Shown in pieces: positions 22,651 through 31,982 of a DNA stretch of 42,458 nt. The number at the start of each line of letters is the position of its first letter. The stretch's first letter is position 1. The notes under the pieces were generated by a model. The model did not search any database. It was not told the DNA's origin and was given only the letters and a program-made list of their open reading frames with translations. Both the position numbers and the translations under genes were made by a program. Origin of the DNA: Brevundimonas sp. (GTDB taxonomy: Bacteria; Pseudomonadota; Alphaproteobacteria; Caulobacterales; Caulobacteraceae); the NCBI RefSeq assembly GCF_024711105.1, contig NZ_JANJTL010000045.1:1-42458 (forward strand). The letters are read 5' to 3'.

Positions 22651-23343
22651 ATGACCGACACCCGCAACCCCGCTCCTTCGCTGCTCGAAGACCAGCCCGC
22701 CGACCTGGCGACGGTCCGGCGCGAGGATTCGCGGCGGGTGATCGAGGCCATGGAGCAGTGGCGCAGGCGCTCGCGTCTCATCCATTTCTTCCGCCGGGCC
22801 CTGCCCGTGGCGATCGGCCTGCTGCTCGTCGGCGTCGTCGGCTGGGTCGTGGCCCGCACGGTCCTGGCCGATATGGCGGACCGGGAGGCGCAGCGCGCCG
22901 AGGTGCGGATGACCAATCCGCGCTTCTACGGGCAGGATTCGCGCGGCCGCGCCTTCGTCCTCGGCGCTGCCGAGGCGGTGCAGGACCGCCGCCGGAACGG
23001 CCTGATCGACCTGACCCGCCCCGCCCTGCGACTGGACGCCACGGGCGAGCGCCCCACGGAGATCACGTCCCAGGACGGCGTCTATTCCGAGAGCGAACGC
23101 AGCGTGTCCCTTTCGGGACAGGTGCTGGTGATCGATGGCGGCTCCGGCTTCCGGTTCCGCACCGACGAGGCCCACATAGACACTGAGACAGGCGTGATCT
23201 CGGGTGACGCCCCGATCTCGGGACGCGGCCCTCTTGGAACCATCGACGCGTCGTCCTATGCCATCTACGATCAAGGCGCGCGGCTGGTCTTCGAAGGCGA
23301 CGGCGACAACAAGGTCCGCGCCCTGATCAACACGACCGACTGA
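22651..23343 (+). CDS. lptC: LPS export protein LptC
   Basis: A 230-residue protein with a cytosolic N-terminus of about 45 residues and one membrane helix (about 49-72, ALPVAIGLLLVGVVGWVV). A periplasmic beta-jellyroll follows with NPRFYGQDSRGRAFVLGA, a conserved early strand of LptC. LptC anchors the periplasmic LPS bridge to the LptB2FG transporter and passes LPS to LptA. The gene order lptC, lptA, lptB confirms the assignment even though LptC sequences are divergent. Confidence 0.92.
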   Translation: MTDTRNPAPSLLEDQPADLATVRREDSRRVIEAMEQWRRRSRLIHFFRRALPVAIGLLLVGVVGWVVARTVLADMADREAQRAEVRMTNPRFYGQDSRGRAFVLGAAEAVQDRRRNGLIDLTRPALRLDATGERPTEITSQDGVYSESERSVSLSGQVLVIDGGSGFRFRTDEAHIDTETGVISGDAPISGRGPLGTIDASSYAIYDQGARLVFEGDGDNKVRALINTTD

Positions 23344-23363
23344 GGAATTCGAGGAACCGGGCG

Positions 23364-23915
23364 ATGAGACTTGAAGGCCTGCCTCTGAAGCGCATCCTGA
23401 CCGGCGCGGCCGTGGCCGCGACGGCGGCCGCCTTGCTGGGCGGCGCGGCGCTGGCCCAGATCGCCCGCGACGGCGGCCCCATCGCCATGGGCGCGGACCG
23501 GCTCGAGGTCATCGACGCCGAGGGCGTGCAGATCTGGTCCGGCCGCGCCGAGGCCGTGCAGGGCGAAAACCGCCTGCGCGCCGATGTGATCCGCGCCTTC
23601 CACGCGCGCCGCCAGGGCCCCTCGGCCCCCAACGACGCCCCGGGCTCGAACCTGCGTGGCGACATCGAGCGCATGGTCGCCACAGGCAACGTCTATTTCG
23701 TCACCCCGACCCAGGTCGTGCGGGGGGACGAGGCCACCTACACCCGCTCCACCGACACCATCGTGGTCACCGGCGACGTGATCCTGACCCAGGGCGAGAA
23801 CGTCCTGACGGGCAGCCGCCTGACCGTCCAGGTCGCCTCGGGCCGCGCCACCATGGACGGGGCACCGACGGCCGCCGGCCAGCGCGTGCGCGGCGTCTTC
23901 TATCCGGACGAATAG
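23364..23915 (+). CDS. lptA: LPS transport periplasmic protein LptA
   Basis: A 183-residue protein with a cleavable signal (AALLGGAALAQ) followed by an OstA-like beta-jellyroll. GPIAMGADRLEVIDAEG and the later MVATGNVYFVTPTQVVRGD are typical repeats of the fold. A short loop rich in Ala, Pro and Asn is inserted near residue 75-90. LptA forms the bridge that carries LPS across the periplasm. It lies 20 nt after lptC. Confidence 0.92.
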   Translation: MRLEGLPLKRILTGAAVAATAAALLGGAALAQIARDGGPIAMGADRLEVIDAEGVQIWSGRAEAVQGENRLRADVIRAFHARRQGPSAPNDAPGSNLRGDIERMVATGNVYFVTPTQVVRGDEATYTRSTDTIVVTGDVILTQGENVLTGSRLTVQVASGRATMDGAPTAAGQRVRGVFYPDE

Positions 23916-23946
23916 GCCCGATCGCTTGACCGCCCAGCCCCTTCCC

Positions 23947-24684
23947 ATGACCGACGGCGCCGCCGACCGCGAGGGGCTGTTCGTCGATTCCGTCGGCCGC
24001 TCGTTCAACGGGCGCGCCGTGGTCAAGAGCGTGTCCCTGCGCCTGCGCCGCGGCGAGGTCGCGGGCCTGCTGGGCCCCAACGGGGCTGGCAAGACCACCT
24101 GCTTCTACATGATCACCGGCCTGATACCGGCCGACTACGGCGCGATCTACCTGGACGGCGAGGACATCACCAACCAGCCGATGTACCAGCGCGCCCGCCT
24201 CGGGGTCGGCTACCTCCCGCAGGAAGCTTCGATCTTCCGGGGCATGACGGTCGAGGAGAACATCCTGTCGGTGGTCGAGCTGCGCGAACGCGACCGCCGC
24301 AAGGCCGCCGAGGACACCGAGAGGCTGCTCGAGGAGCTGCGCATCTCGCACCTCAAGAAGGCCTCGGCCATGGGCCTGTCGGGCGGCGAGCGTCGCCGCG
24401 TCGAGATCGCCCGCGCCTTGGCGTCGGAGCCCAGCTTCATGCTGCTGGACGAACCCTTCGCCGGCATCGACCCGCTGGCCATCGCCGACATCCGCGAGGT
24501 CATCGGCTACCTCGCCTCGCGCGGCATCGGGGTGCTGATCACCGACCACAACGTGCGCGAGACGCTCGACATCATCGACCGCGCCTCGATCATCCACGCC
24601 GGCGAAGTGCTGTTCGAGGGCTCGCCCTCGGAGATCATCTCGAACCCCGAGGTGCGCCGCGTCTACCTGGGCGAGGCGTTCTAA
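23947..24684 (+). CDS. lptB: LPS export ATPase LptB
   Basis: A 245-residue ABC ATPase. Walker A is GPNGAGKTT (about residues 45-53), Q-loop GYLPQEASIF, signature LSGGERRRVEIARAL, Walker B FMLLDEPFAGID and the H-loop ITDHNVRE. It drives LPS extraction by LptFG, whose genes are not here. The start is uncertain: ATG 23947 is my choice, while TTG 23926 would add seven residues; neither has a strong ribosome-binding site. The stop overlaps the convergent grpE stop in CTAA. Confidence 0.96.
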   Translation: MTDGAADREGLFVDSVGRSFNGRAVVKSVSLRLRRGEVAGLLGPNGAGKTTCFYMITGLIPADYGAIYLDGEDITNQPMYQRARLGVGYLPQEASIFRGMTVEENILSVVELRERDRRKAAEDTERLLEELRISHLKKASAMGLSGGERRRVEIARALASEPSFMLLDEPFAGIDPLAIADIREVIGYLASRGIGVLITDHNVRETLDIIDRASIIHAGEVLFEGSPSEIISNPEVRRVYLGEAF

Positions 24685-25301
24685 GCCTTGGTGTCAATCG
24701 ACGCGCCGGACGCGTCCGAGCCTTCCGCGCCGTAGCCGCCCTTCGGGCCCGAGCCCTTGGCGGCGACCACGACCATGGCCGGGCGGATGGTGCGGCCGAA
24801 CAGGACATAGCCCGGCTGGTAGGTCTGAAGCACACAGCCGCCCTGCACTTCGCTGGAAGGCTGCTCGGCCATGGCCTGGTGCACGTTCGGATCGAAGCGG
24901 TCGCCCGCCTGAGGCGCCACGCGGGTCAGGCCGTTGGATTCGAAGGCCTGCAGCAGCGACTTCTCGGTCATCTCCAGGCCGGTCACCAGGCCCTGGACCC
25001 CGGGGTCGGCGCTGCCGGCCGGCGCGGCGGCGAGCGCGCGCTGGAGATTGTCGGCCACCCCCAGCAGGTCGCGTGCGAAGCGCTGGATCGCGTAGGCCCG
25101 CGCGTCGTTGGCCTCGCGCTCGGCCCGGCGCCGGGTGTTCTCGGCATCGGCGACGGCCCTCAGCGCCTTGTCCTTCCACTCGTCGCGTTCGGCGAGGATG
25201 GCGTCGACATGGGCCAGGTCGTCGCCCGGGGCGGCGTCCAGACCGGCCTCGGCGTTCATCTCGGCGTCGGAGTCGAAGTCGGGATTATGGGTGTCGGTCA
25301 C
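24681..25301 (-). CDS. grpE: DnaK nucleotide-exchange factor GrpE
   Basis: A 206-residue protein. It has an acidic N-terminal tail (to about residue 28), a long dimerising helix ([20 protein letters not shown] in part), and the C-terminal beta domain with [17 protein letters not shown] and [17 protein letters not shown]. GrpE releases ADP from DnaK. The start is GTG at 25301 and overlaps the hrcA stop (GTGA). dnaK is not in the window. Confidence 0.96.
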   Translation of the reverse strand: MTDTHNPDFDSDAEMNAEAGLDAAPGDDLAHVDAILAERDEWKDKALRAVADAENTRRRAEREANDARAYAIQRFARDLLGVADNLQRALAAAPAGSADPGVQGLVTGLEMTEKSLLQAFESNGLTRVAPQAGDRFDPNVHQAMAEQPSSEVQGGCVLQTYQPGYVLFGRTIRPAMVVVAAKGSGPKGGYGAEGSDASGASIDTKA

Positions 25302-26371
25302 GTGTCTTGTCCGTCCAGCATGCGGCCCAGGACCCTGGCGGTGTAGTCCACCAACGGTATGACCCGGGCATAGTTCAATCGGGCGGGGCCGATTACGCCG
25401 ATCGCGCCGACCACCCGCTGTCGGCCGGTCATATAGGGCGCCGCGACGACGGCGGAACCCGAAAGGGAAAACAATCGCGTTTCCGACCCGATGAAGATGC
25501 GCAGCCCCTGCGCCTCACGCACCCCGTCGAGCAGGCCGATCAGCTGCTCCTTCTGCTCAAGATCGTCGAACAGCATGCGCACCCGTTCGAGGTCTGCGAG
25601 CGCCGAAGGATCCTGAAGCAGGTTGGCGCGGCCACGGACGATCAGGGCCCGCTCCCGCGCCTCTCCGCCGGACCAGGCGGCCAAGCCGTCCTCGACCAGC
25701 CGGGCGGCGGTGGCGTCCAGGGCGGCGCGCGCCGCCTTCAGCTCCGCCGAGGCCTCGGCCTGGGCCTCCGCCAGGGTCCGGCCCTTCAGTCGTGCGTTCA
25801 GGAAGTTCGACGCCTCCTGCAGGCTCGACGGCGTCACCCCGGGCGACAGCCGCATGAGGCGGTTCTCGATGCCGCCGTCCTCGAAGACCAGGACGGCCAG
25901 CGCCTGGTCCGGTCCAAGCGAGACGAACTCGACGTGCTTGACCCCCGCCTCGCGGACCGGGGCGGCGTCGACGCCCGCCCCGCCCGCCAGGCCCGACAGC
26001 AGGTCCGACGCCGCCTCCAGCGCGTCCTCGAAGTTGCGGCCCCGTCCGGCCAGGCGCGCATCGACCTCGCGCCGCTCTTCCGACGACAGGTCCCCGATCT
26101 CGAGCAGGCCATCCACGAAGAGACGCAGGCCCGCGTGCGTCGGAATCCGTCCCGCCGAGGTGTGCGGCGCGGCGAGCAGACCCGCCTGGGTCAGGTCCTG
26201 CATGGTGTTGCGGATCGAGGCGGGCGACAGGTGCACCCCGCCCCGGGACACGGTGCGCGACCCGACCGGCTCACCGGTCTGCAGATAAGTCTCGACGATG
26301 CTGCGGAAGATGTCGCGGGCGCGCTGGTCGAGAGAGGCAAGGCTGGCGCTCTGGGACAGGAAGGCCGTCAT
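25298..26371 (-). CDS. hrcA: heat-shock repressor HrcA
   Basis: A 357-residue repressor. Its N-terminal winged helix has [27 protein letters not shown] and [20 protein letters not shown]-like dimerisation domain and a C-terminal [20 protein letters not shown] complete the family pattern. HrcA binds CIRCE operators to repress groESL in many alphaproteobacteria. I see no CIRCE element upstream of this operon. The start at 26371 overlaps the upstream acetyltransferase stop by ATGA. Confidence 0.95.
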   Translation of the reverse strand: MTAFLSQSASLASLDQRARDIFRSIVETYLQTGEPVGSRTVSRGGVHLSPASIRNTMQDLTQAGLLAAPHTSAGRIPTHAGLRLFVDGLLEIGDLSSEERREVDARLAGRGRNFEDALEAASDLLSGLAGGAGVDAAPVREAGVKHVEFVSLGPDQALAVLVFEDGGIENRLMRLSPGVTPSSLQEASNFLNARLKGRTLAEAQAEASAELKAARAALDATAARLVEDGLAAWSGGEARERALIVRGRANLLQDPSALADLERVRMLFDDLEQKEQLIGLLDGVREAQGLRIFIGSETRLFSLSGSAVVAAPYMTGRQRVVGAIGVIGPARLNYARVIPLVDYTARVLGRMLDGQDT

Positions 26372-26925
26372 GCGGCCAGGCGCCCTTCCCAGTCCGCGCG
26401 GGTCAGGCGGTGGACCAGGCAGTCGTCCTCGCCGTTGAACAGCCGGCGCCCCTCCGGCCGGAAGCCCAGCCGCTGATAGAAGCGATGCGCATCGACGTTG
26501 GAGTTCAGCGGATCGATGACCACGCCCTGCACGTCCGGATCGGCGAAGCAGGCGTCCAGCGCCTGGTTCATCATGGCCGTGCCGAAACCGCGGTTCAGGG
26601 CGTCGGGCTCGCCGATCCAGATGTCCAGCGCGCGCAGGCCCGGCTCGATCTCGCCCCAGTAGTGCGTCGGCTCCAGGTGCGGGTCGATCACCTGCATGGC
26701 CCCGATCGGCCGGCCGTCCGCCTCGGCGATCAGATAGAAGCTCAGCTCCCACGAGGTCTCGATCTCGTCCAGCCAGTCCGCGCCGGCGAAGGCCGTCTCC
26801 GCCTCCCGGTCGTCGGTGGTGCAGGCGATGACGTGCGGCTGCCGGTCCCAGGCGGCGAGCAGAACGGCGTCCTCGCGCGTCGCGCGGCGCAGGATGATCA
26901 CGGGCTTGGGTGTGGCGGCGGTCAC
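26368..26925 (-). CDS. GNAT acetyltransferase of the AAC(6')-like branch
   Basis: A 185-residue GNAT enzyme. [20 protein letters not shown], the acetyl-CoA loop [14 protein letters not shown] and [19 protein letters not shown] follow the layout of aminoglycoside 6'-N-acetyltransferases of the AAC(6')-Ib group. Chromosomal relatives of this branch often have other substrates, so resistance should not be assumed. The start is GTG at 26925, only 6 nt after a candidate -10. It is the first gene of a translationally coupled acetyltransferase-hrcA-grpE operon. Confidence 0.82.
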   Translation of the reverse strand: MTAATPKPVIILRRATREDAVLLAAWDRQPHVIACTTDDREAETAFAGADWLDEIETSWELSFYLIAEADGRPIGAMQVIDPHLEPTHYWGEIEPGLRALDIWIGEPDALNRGFGTAMMNQALDACFADPDVQGVVIDPLNSNVDAHRFYQRLGFRPEGRRLFNGEDDCLVHRLTRADWEGRLAA

Positions 26926-26931
26926 CTCGAT

Positions 26932-26960
26932 AGGATAAGGCCCCCCACCTTCCCTTCAAG
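26932..26960 (-). promoter_or_regulatory. candidate promoter of the acetyltransferase-hrcA-grpE operon (heat-shock-like -35)
   Basis: On the minus strand CTTGAA (26960-26955), a 17-nt spacer, then TATCCT (26937-26932). CTTGAA resembles the -35 of alphaproteobacterial sigma-32 promoters. Six nt separate the -10 from the GTG at 26925, which would make the transcript leaderless or nearly so. Confidence 0.45.
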
Positions 26961-26976
26961 CCTCAGGACCGATTGC

Positions 26977-27690
26977 ATGCGCCCGTCCGAACGCCAGCCC
27001 GACCAGATGCGCGCCGTGACCCTCGAAATCGGCGTCAACCGGTATGCCGAGGGCTCCTGCCTGGTCAGCTTCGGCCATACGCGCGTGCTGGTCACGGCCT
27101 CGGTCGAAGAGAGCCTGCCGTCGTGGCTGCGCGGCAAGGGCCAGGGCTGGGTCACGGCGGAATACGGCATGCTGCCGCGCGCCACCCACACCCGCGGCCG
27201 GCGCGAGGCCTCCGCCGGCAAGCAGTCGGGCCGCACCCAGGAGATCCAGCGCCTGATCGGCCGGTCCCTGCGCGCCGTGGTCGACCTCAAGGCGCTGGGC
27301 GAGCGCCAGGTGCTGATCGACTGCGACGTGATCCAGGCCGACGGCGGCACCCGCACCGCGGCCATCACCGGCGCCTGGGTCGCCATGGCCTCGGCGCTGA
27401 ACTACCTGCGCGCCGAAGAGGTGCTGAAGGCGGACCCCATCCTCGATCAGGTCGCCGCGGTCTCCTGCGGGATCGTCGAGGGCCATCCGGTGCTCGACCT
27501 CGACTACGAGGAGGACTCCAACGCCGAGGCGGATTCCAACTTCGTCCTTACCGCCAAGGGCGGCATCGTCGAGATTCAGGCGACCGGCGAGAAGCGCGGC
27601 TTCTCCCGCGTCGAGTTCGACCAGCTCTTCACCCTGGCCCAGGGCGGCTGCGCCGAGTTGTTCCGGCTGCAGCGCGAGGCCCTGGCCTAG
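26977..27690 (+). CDS. rph: ribonuclease PH
   Basis: A 237-residue phosphorolytic exoribonuclease. [15 protein letters not shown] (about 56-70), [15 protein letters not shown] and [19 protein letters not shown] carry the RNA-binding and phosphate-binding residues. Length is that of intact RNase PH. It trims tRNA 3' ends. It diverges from the acetyltransferase-hrcA-grpE operon, an arrangement frequent in alphaproteobacteria, and its stop shares CTAG with the next gene. Confidence 0.96.
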   Translation: MRPSERQPDQMRAVTLEIGVNRYAEGSCLVSFGHTRVLVTASVEESLPSWLRGKGQGWVTAEYGMLPRATHTRGRREASAGKQSGRTQEIQRLIGRSLRAVVDLKALGERQVLIDCDVIQADGGTRTAAITGAWVAMASALNYLRAEEVLKADPILDQVAAVSCGIVEGHPVLDLDYEEDSNAEADSNFVLTAKGGIVEIQATGEKRGFSRVEFDQLFTLAQGGCAELFRLQREALA

Positions 27691-28196
27691 GCCACGACTT
27701 CGAGCGCCGCGAAGTCCACCACGATGGGCTCGACGCCGATCGCCTCCAGGAACCGGCGAAAGCCGGCCTGATCCACGCCGGTCGTGGCCGTATTGGTCAA
27801 AGGGTGGAAGGTCACCCGCTCGGCCTCCCACAGGCGGCGGTCGACCACGAAGGTCACCCACTTGTCCGCGTCGTTGATCAGGCCGAACGCGGTGACCGAC
27901 CCCGGCGTCACGCCCAGGGTCTCGACCATCAGCTCGGCCGAGCCGAAGGACAGCCGGTCCGAGCCGATCACCTTGTGCAGCCGCTTGAGGTCGATCTCGG
28001 TGTCCTGCCGGGCCGAGATCAGCCACAGCCGGTCCTTCTTGTCCTTGAGGAACAGGTTTTTCGTGTGCGCGCCCGGCAACGCCGCCTTGAAGTCGTCGCC
28101 CTCGCCGACGCGGAACACCGCCGGATGATCAAGCGTCTTGTGGGCGATTCCCTGCTTTTCCAACCAGTCGAGGAAACTGTCGCGGTCGTGAGCCAT
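27687..28196 (-). CDS. YbaK/ProX-type prolyl-tRNA deacylase
   Basis: A 169-residue editing domain protein. [31 protein letters not shown] and [15 protein letters not shown] are the core of the ProX/YbaK family, including the active-site Lys. Such proteins hydrolyse mischarged Ala-tRNA-Pro or Cys-tRNA-Pro in trans. The frame is open upstream to 28526, but [16 protein letters not shown] at 28196 is the family start. Confidence 0.9.
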   Translation of the reverse strand: MAHDRDSFLDWLEKQGIAHKTLDHPAVFRVGEGDDFKAALPGAHTKNLFLKDKKDRLWLISARQDTEIDLKRLHKVIGSDRLSFGSAELMVETLGVTPGSVTAFGLINDADKWVTFVVDRRLWEAERVTFHPLTNTATTGVDQAGFRRFLEAIGVEPIVVDFAALEVVA

Positions 28197-28241
28197 GGTT
28201 CCGCTTTGACGCGCCGAGCCGGGCGGCGCTAGGGAAATCGC

Positions 28242-28979
28242 ATGGAGCTTCTCTGCTATCCGATGAACAACCGCCCGCCCGAGATCGTGCCGGGCCGGGC
28301 CCAGCGGCGCTGGATGGACAACTTCTCCAACCGCCACCCCTACAAGTGTTTGCCGCTGACCATGGCCAACACCACAGGCTGGGAGATTCTCTCGCCGTGG
28401 GACGTCACCATCGAGTGGACCGGCGGTCCGCATCAGGAGGACATCACCTTCCGGTTCGACCGGCCGGTGCCTGACCAGGACCAGTTCGTCACCTCGCACT
28501 TCACTCAAGGCGTGGTGACCTTCCATCCCGGCTACATGTTCCGCACGCCGCCGGGCTGGGCCGTCTGGGCCTCAGGCCCACCCAACCACGTCAAGGACGG
28601 CATCCAGCCGCTGACCGGCCTGGTCGAGACCGACTGGCTGCCGTTTCCCTTCACCATGAACTGGATCTTCACCCGCCCCGGCCGCGTGAAGTGGGAGCGG
28701 GGCGAGCCCTTCTGCTTCATCACCCTGATGGAGCATCGCCGCATGGACCAGGTCCAGCCGGTCCAGCGCTCCCTGACCCAGGAGCCGGAGCTGCTGCACC
28801 AGTTCGAGACCTGGAACCGCGAGCGCACCGGCTTCAACCGGCGGCTAATGGCCGGCGATCCCGACACCATGCGCGAGGCCTGGCAGCGCTTCTACTTCAA
28901 GGGCGAGATCCCCGAGGAGGGCCCGGCGCCTGCCGAACACGTCAACAAGCGCCGGCTCAAGCCCATCCGCTTCACCTAG
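28242..28979 (+). CDS. DUF6065 family protein
   Basis: A 245-residue protein, Trp- and Pro-rich. It has [41 protein letters not shown] and [20 protein letters not shown], which I recognise as DUF6065. Members are often found near glycosyltransferase or 2OG-oxygenase genes, but their activity is unknown. The C-terminal half has a pattern compatible with a jelly-roll plus helical tail. It is monocistronic here. Its stop shares CTAG with the convergent lipoprotein. Confidence 0.75.
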   Translation: MELLCYPMNNRPPEIVPGRAQRRWMDNFSNRHPYKCLPLTMANTTGWEILSPWDVTIEWTGGPHQEDITFRFDRPVPDQDQFVTSHFTQGVVTFHPGYMFRTPPGWAVWASGPPNHVKDGIQPLTGLVETDWLPFPFTMNWIFTRPGRVKWERGEPFCFITLMEHRRMDQVQPVQRSLTQEPELLHQFETWNRERTGFNRRLMAGDPDTMREAWQRFYFKGEIPEEGPAPAEHVNKRRLKPIRFT

Positions 28980-29518
28980 TAGGCGGAGGCGGGCCGGACC
29001 ACGCGCGGGCCGAGGTTGGCCAGAATCTCCCGCGCGTCGAACGCGTGGCGGTCAGGCGGCGGCGCGCCTTGGCCCATGACGATCTCGGCGCGCGCCTCGT
29101 AGCGGCTGACCTCGCGGACATCCATGCGCGACCCCCAGGGATCCCATGGCGACCAGTAACCCCGGCGGTAGAATCGCCAGCTCGGGCCCCAGTAGCGCCC
29201 GTAGCCGCCCGCGAACCACGGGTCCGGATCGGCGTAGTAGCGCGTGTCGCGGTCCGTTGCGCGATACTCGGTGGCGAACCAGTCATAGCCGCTCTGCAGG
29301 GTCAGTTCGGCGGCCCGGTACAGCAGGTACATCTCCACCGTGTCCCGGCTGGTGAGGGAGTTGCCCGAGAACTCGACCGCCCAGCGGTCCTGCTGCAGGC
29401 GCATTTCGGAATAGCCGCCGCGCTGGCCGCCATAGCCCTCGGGCGCATAGGTGGTGGCCGTGGCGCAGGCCGAGACCGCCAGGGCGGCGGCCGCCACGGC
29501 GGCGAGAATGGGTCTCAT
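28976..29518 (-). CDS. CC0125/CC1285-type lipoprotein
   Basis: A 180-residue lipoprotein with lipobox VSAC (Cys about 18). The domain has GGYSEMRLQQDRWAVEFSGN, MYLLYRAAELTLQSGYDWF and a Trp/Tyr/Arg/Gly-rich stretch (about 115-143), then REVSRYEARAEIVMGQG. This is the pattern of the Caulobacter CC0125/CC1285 family, of unknown function and probably in the outer membrane. CCGGAGG is just upstream of ATG 29518. The frame is open far upstream but that part is not protein-like. Confidence 0.82.
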   Translation of the reverse strand: MRPILAAVAAAALAVSACATATTYAPEGYGGQRGGYSEMRLQQDRWAVEFSGNSLTSRDTVEMYLLYRAAELTLQSGYDWFATEYRATDRDTRYYADPDPWFAGGYGRYWGPSWRFYRRGYWSPWDPWGSRMDVREVSRYEARAEIVMGQGAPPPDRHAFDAREILANLGPRVVRPASAY

Positions 29519-29591
29519 CGTTGGACCTCCGGAAAAGGGTTCGAACCTGAGAATATTAACCCAGGCTCGCCCAAGGCGTTCCGGAATCGTC

Positions 29592-30095
29592 TCAGCCCTC
29601 GCCGTCGCCCCTGTCGAGGCTGGCCTGCTGCTGAGCCCAGTAGGCGGCCCCGTCGTCCGGCTTGAACATGGTGCGCGGCGCTCCGTCCGCCGTGGCCACG
29701 GCGAAGGTGTTCGAGGCCGCGTGGTAGAACAGGGTGTCGCCGTTGCGGCGGCGGACCGTCTCGGTGCCCGGCGGAGGGCTGGAGATGAACGCGTGCGCCT
29801 GGCGGACATAGGCGTCCACATCGGCCGCGCCGAAGGCCTGGCCGTTCCGCTCGAAGGCGCGCTGGGCGTTCTGCTCCGCCGTGTAGCGCCGCGTCGAGGA
29901 CCAGATCGGCGCGCCGCGCGCCGCCTCGCGGCCGCCCCCGGCCGCCGGGGTCGGCGCCGATGCGTCAACGGCCGCACCCTCCGCCGATGCGGCCTCGGCC
30001 TCCCGATCCCGCGTCTCGACGGCCGAGCCGCCGTTGCCGCAGGCCGCCAGCCAGATTCCCGTGACGGCGATCGCCGCCGCTTGCCTGATACGCAT
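29592..30095 (-). CDS. lipoprotein with polymorphic-toxin-like nuclease domain
   Basis: A 167-residue protein. The signal ends at lipobox LAAC (Cys about 19), then an Ala/Glu/Pro/Gly linker to about 65. A C-terminal domain of about 95 residues opens [19 protein letters not shown], continues [20 protein letters not shown] and ends [17 protein letters not shown]. This pattern is familiar from the C-terminal RNase (BECR-like) domains of polymorphic toxins. Anchoring it as a stand-alone lipoprotein is unusual. The start at 30095 is set by GGAGGG 6 nt upstream; ATG 30101 overlaps that site. No immunity-like gene is adjacent. Domain identity is from memory of motifs. Confidence 0.65.
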   Translation of the reverse strand: MRIRQAAAIAVTGIWLAACGNGGSAVETRDREAEAASAEGAAVDASAPTPAAGGGREAARGAPIWSSTRRYTAEQNAQRAFERNGQAFGAADVDAYVRQAHAFISSPPPGTETVRRRNGDTLFYHAASNTFAVATADGAPRTMFKPDDGAAYWAQQQASLDRGDGEG

Positions 30096-30171
30096 CCTCA
30101 TCCCTCCAGCCCCCATGTTTTCCTTCGACTTACCGGTCGGGGCCGCTAAGCCTTGTCCGAAGGAGATTCCC

Positions 30172-30630
30172 ATGACCATCGACGTGCGGTTGAAGCGGCT
30201 CGACCACGCCGAGGGGCTGCCGCCGCCGGCCTATGAGACGTCGGGCTCGGCCGGCATGGATCTGCGCGCCGCCGTCGACGAGGGGGCGCCGGTGACCCTG
30301 CCCCCGGGCGGCCGGGCGCTTATCCCGACCGGCCTGGTTCTAGGATTGGCCGAGGGGTTCGAGGCTCAGGTCAGGCCCCGTTCGGGCCTGGCGCTGAAGT
30401 TCGGGGTCACCTGCCTAAACACGCCCGGCACCATCGACAGCGACTATCGCGGGGAGGTGGGGGTCATCCTCGCCAACCTGGGCTCGGAGCCCTTCACGGT
30501 CCGGCGCGGCGACCGGATCGCGCAACTTGTGGTCGCGCCCGTTACCCAGGCCCGGCTGGTCGAGGTCGCCGAGCTGGACGCCACCGACCGCGGCGCCGGG
30601 GGATTCGGCTCGACCGGCGTGACGTCATAG
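30172..30630 (+). CDS. dut: dUTP diphosphatase
   Basis: A 152-residue trimeric dUTPase with all five motifs in order: [42 protein letters not shown] and the C-terminal [10 protein letters not shown]. It removes dUTP and supplies dUMP. AAGGAGA precedes the ATG at 30172. Confidence 0.97.
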   Translation: MTIDVRLKRLDHAEGLPPPAYETSGSAGMDLRAAVDEGAPVTLPPGGRALIPTGLVLGLAEGFEAQVRPRSGLALKFGVTCLNTPGTIDSDYRGEVGVILANLGSEPFTVRRGDRIAQLVVAPVTQARLVEVAELDATDRGAGGFGSTGVTS

Positions 30631-30751
30631 GACTGTGAGCGAATCACGCGTAGGCTAGTTGTAGAGGCGGCCTATCGGGGCCCTCTCCAGTTCGAGCGAA
30701 GCGGGGGCGTGTCTTCAGTCCTGTCGACTTGAGCCTTTCGGACCGCAGCCC

Positions 30752-31315
30752 ATGCAGGTCCTGACGCGGCCCCCGTCCGGCTGGCCGGCGTTGGTCCTCA
30801 ACGCCGATTTCCGGCCCCTGTCCTACTATCCGCTATCGCTGTGGTGCTGGGAGGACGTGGTCAAGGCGGTCTGGCAGGACCGGGTCGACATCGTCTCGAC
30901 CTACGACAAGGTCGTCCGCTCGCCCTCGATGGAGTTCCGCCTGCCGAGCGTCGTCTCGCTCAAGGCCTTCGTGCCCCAGGACCGGTCGCCCGCCTTCACC
31001 CGCTTCAACCTGTTCCTGCGCGACCAGTTCACCTGCCAGTACTGCGGCCTGAACGGCGGGGACATGACCTTCGACCATGTAACCCCCCGCTCGCGCGGCG
31101 GCCGGACCACCTGGGACAACATCGTCACGGCGTGTGCGCCCTGCAATCTCAGGAAGGGCGGCCGCACGCCCGCCGAGGCTCAGATGCCGCCCCGGCGCGA
31201 GCCCCGCAGACCGACCGCCCATCAGCTCCAGGCGCTCGGCCGCCGCTTCCCGCCGCACTACCTGCACGAGAGCTGGCTGGACTATCTCTACTGGGATATC
31301 GAACTAGAGCCGTAG
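30752..31315 (+). CDS. HNH endonuclease family protein
   Basis: A 187-residue protein. The N-terminal half (LVLNADFRPLSYYPLSLWCW and YDKVVRSPSMEFRLPSVV) is typical of a conserved bacterial HNH group. The HNH core is FTCQYCGLNGGDMTFDHVTP, then SRGGRTTWDNIVTACAPCN: two CxxC zinc pairs around the His-Asn-His residues, all present. Probably a DNA-repair or processing nuclease, but the substrate is unknown. It is not linked to restriction genes. The 121-nt gap before it shows no feature I can name. Confidence 0.85.
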   Translation: MQVLTRPPSGWPALVLNADFRPLSYYPLSLWCWEDVVKAVWQDRVDIVSTYDKVVRSPSMEFRLPSVVSLKAFVPQDRSPAFTRFNLFLRDQFTCQYCGLNGGDMTFDHVTPRSRGGRTTWDNIVTACAPCNLRKGGRTPAEAQMPPRREPRRPTAHQLQALGRRFPPHYLHESWLDYLYWDIELEP

Positions 31316-31318
31316 GGT

Positions 31319-31951
31319 TCAGTAGAAGGCGCCGCGCGGTTGGGCTCCCTGGGCGCGGGCGATGTCCTCGCGGACCTGTCGGGGATCGCGGACCGGGGCG
31401 GTGGGCTGGGGCGGATGCGGCGCGCGCGGCGGCTCCATCCGATACTCCCGCGGCGGTTCCGGTCGCCGGTAGGCCACCTCTCGCGGCGGTGGCGCGGCCT
31501 CGCGATACGCGTCGCGAAGGGCGTCCCGCGACGCGTATCTGACCTCGCGTTCCTCGCGCCTCACGTCGTAGGGCTCCGAGCGGCGATAGGCGTCGTCCCG
31601 GTCCCGCGTCTCGATGCGCACGACATAGGCCGGCGGCAGGTCGTCGGGCGGCGAATAGCTGGCGGGGCGGGCCTCCGCGTCCATCCTGGCGAAGGCCGCG
31701 TCCCAGGCCGCCTCGAACTCCGCGAAGGGGTCGCGCTCGGCTTCGGGATAGAGCGGCGGCGGCGCCCACGACGGATAGGCTGGGGCGGAAGCGAAGGCGC
31801 CCTCGTCCGACAGGGCGTGTATGACGGGGGTCTCGAAGGCTTCCCATACGGGCGGCACGCGCAGCTGCGTTCCGGCGATGGCTCCGAAGCCGCCGGCGAC
31901 GACCGAGCCGCAGGCGGCGATGGCGATCAGGCTGGTGTCCAGGCTCGGCAT
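31319..31951 (-). CDS. Arg/Pro/Glu-rich exported or membrane-anchored protein
   Basis: A 210-residue protein that I do not recognise. An N-terminal hydrophobic segment (about 7-28) could be a signal or anchor. After an Ala/Pro-rich stretch, residues about 120-205 are low complexity with repeated RRSEP, RRPEP and PPREYR units, high in Arg, Glu, Tyr and Pro. It is likely disordered. It lies 31 nt downstream of pyrD on the same strand and may be expressed with it. Codon use is ordinary for this DNA. Confidence 0.6.
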   Translation of the reverse strand: MPSLDTSLIAIAACGSVVAGGFGAIAGTQLRVPPVWEAFETPVIHALSDEGAFASAPAYPSWAPPPLYPEAERDPFAEFEAAWDAAFARMDAEARPASYSPPDDLPPAYVVRIETRDRDDAYRRSEPYDVRREEREVRYASRDALRDAYREAAPPPREVAYRRPEPPREYRMEPPRAPHPPQPTAPVRDPRQVREDIARAQGAQPRGAFY

Positions 31952-31982
31952 GCGAACCCGAACGCGGAGCGAGCCGGTCGGT

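Noticed and set aside
26368..26925. Aminoglycoside resistance gene
   Set aside because: The fold resembles AAC(6'), but the gene is embedded in the hrcA-grpE operon without any mobile element signs. Chromosomal relatives often act on other substrates.
26926..26976. CIRCE operator in front of the hrcA operon
   Set aside because: No TTAGCACTC or its inverted partner is present in the gap or just inside the flanking genes.
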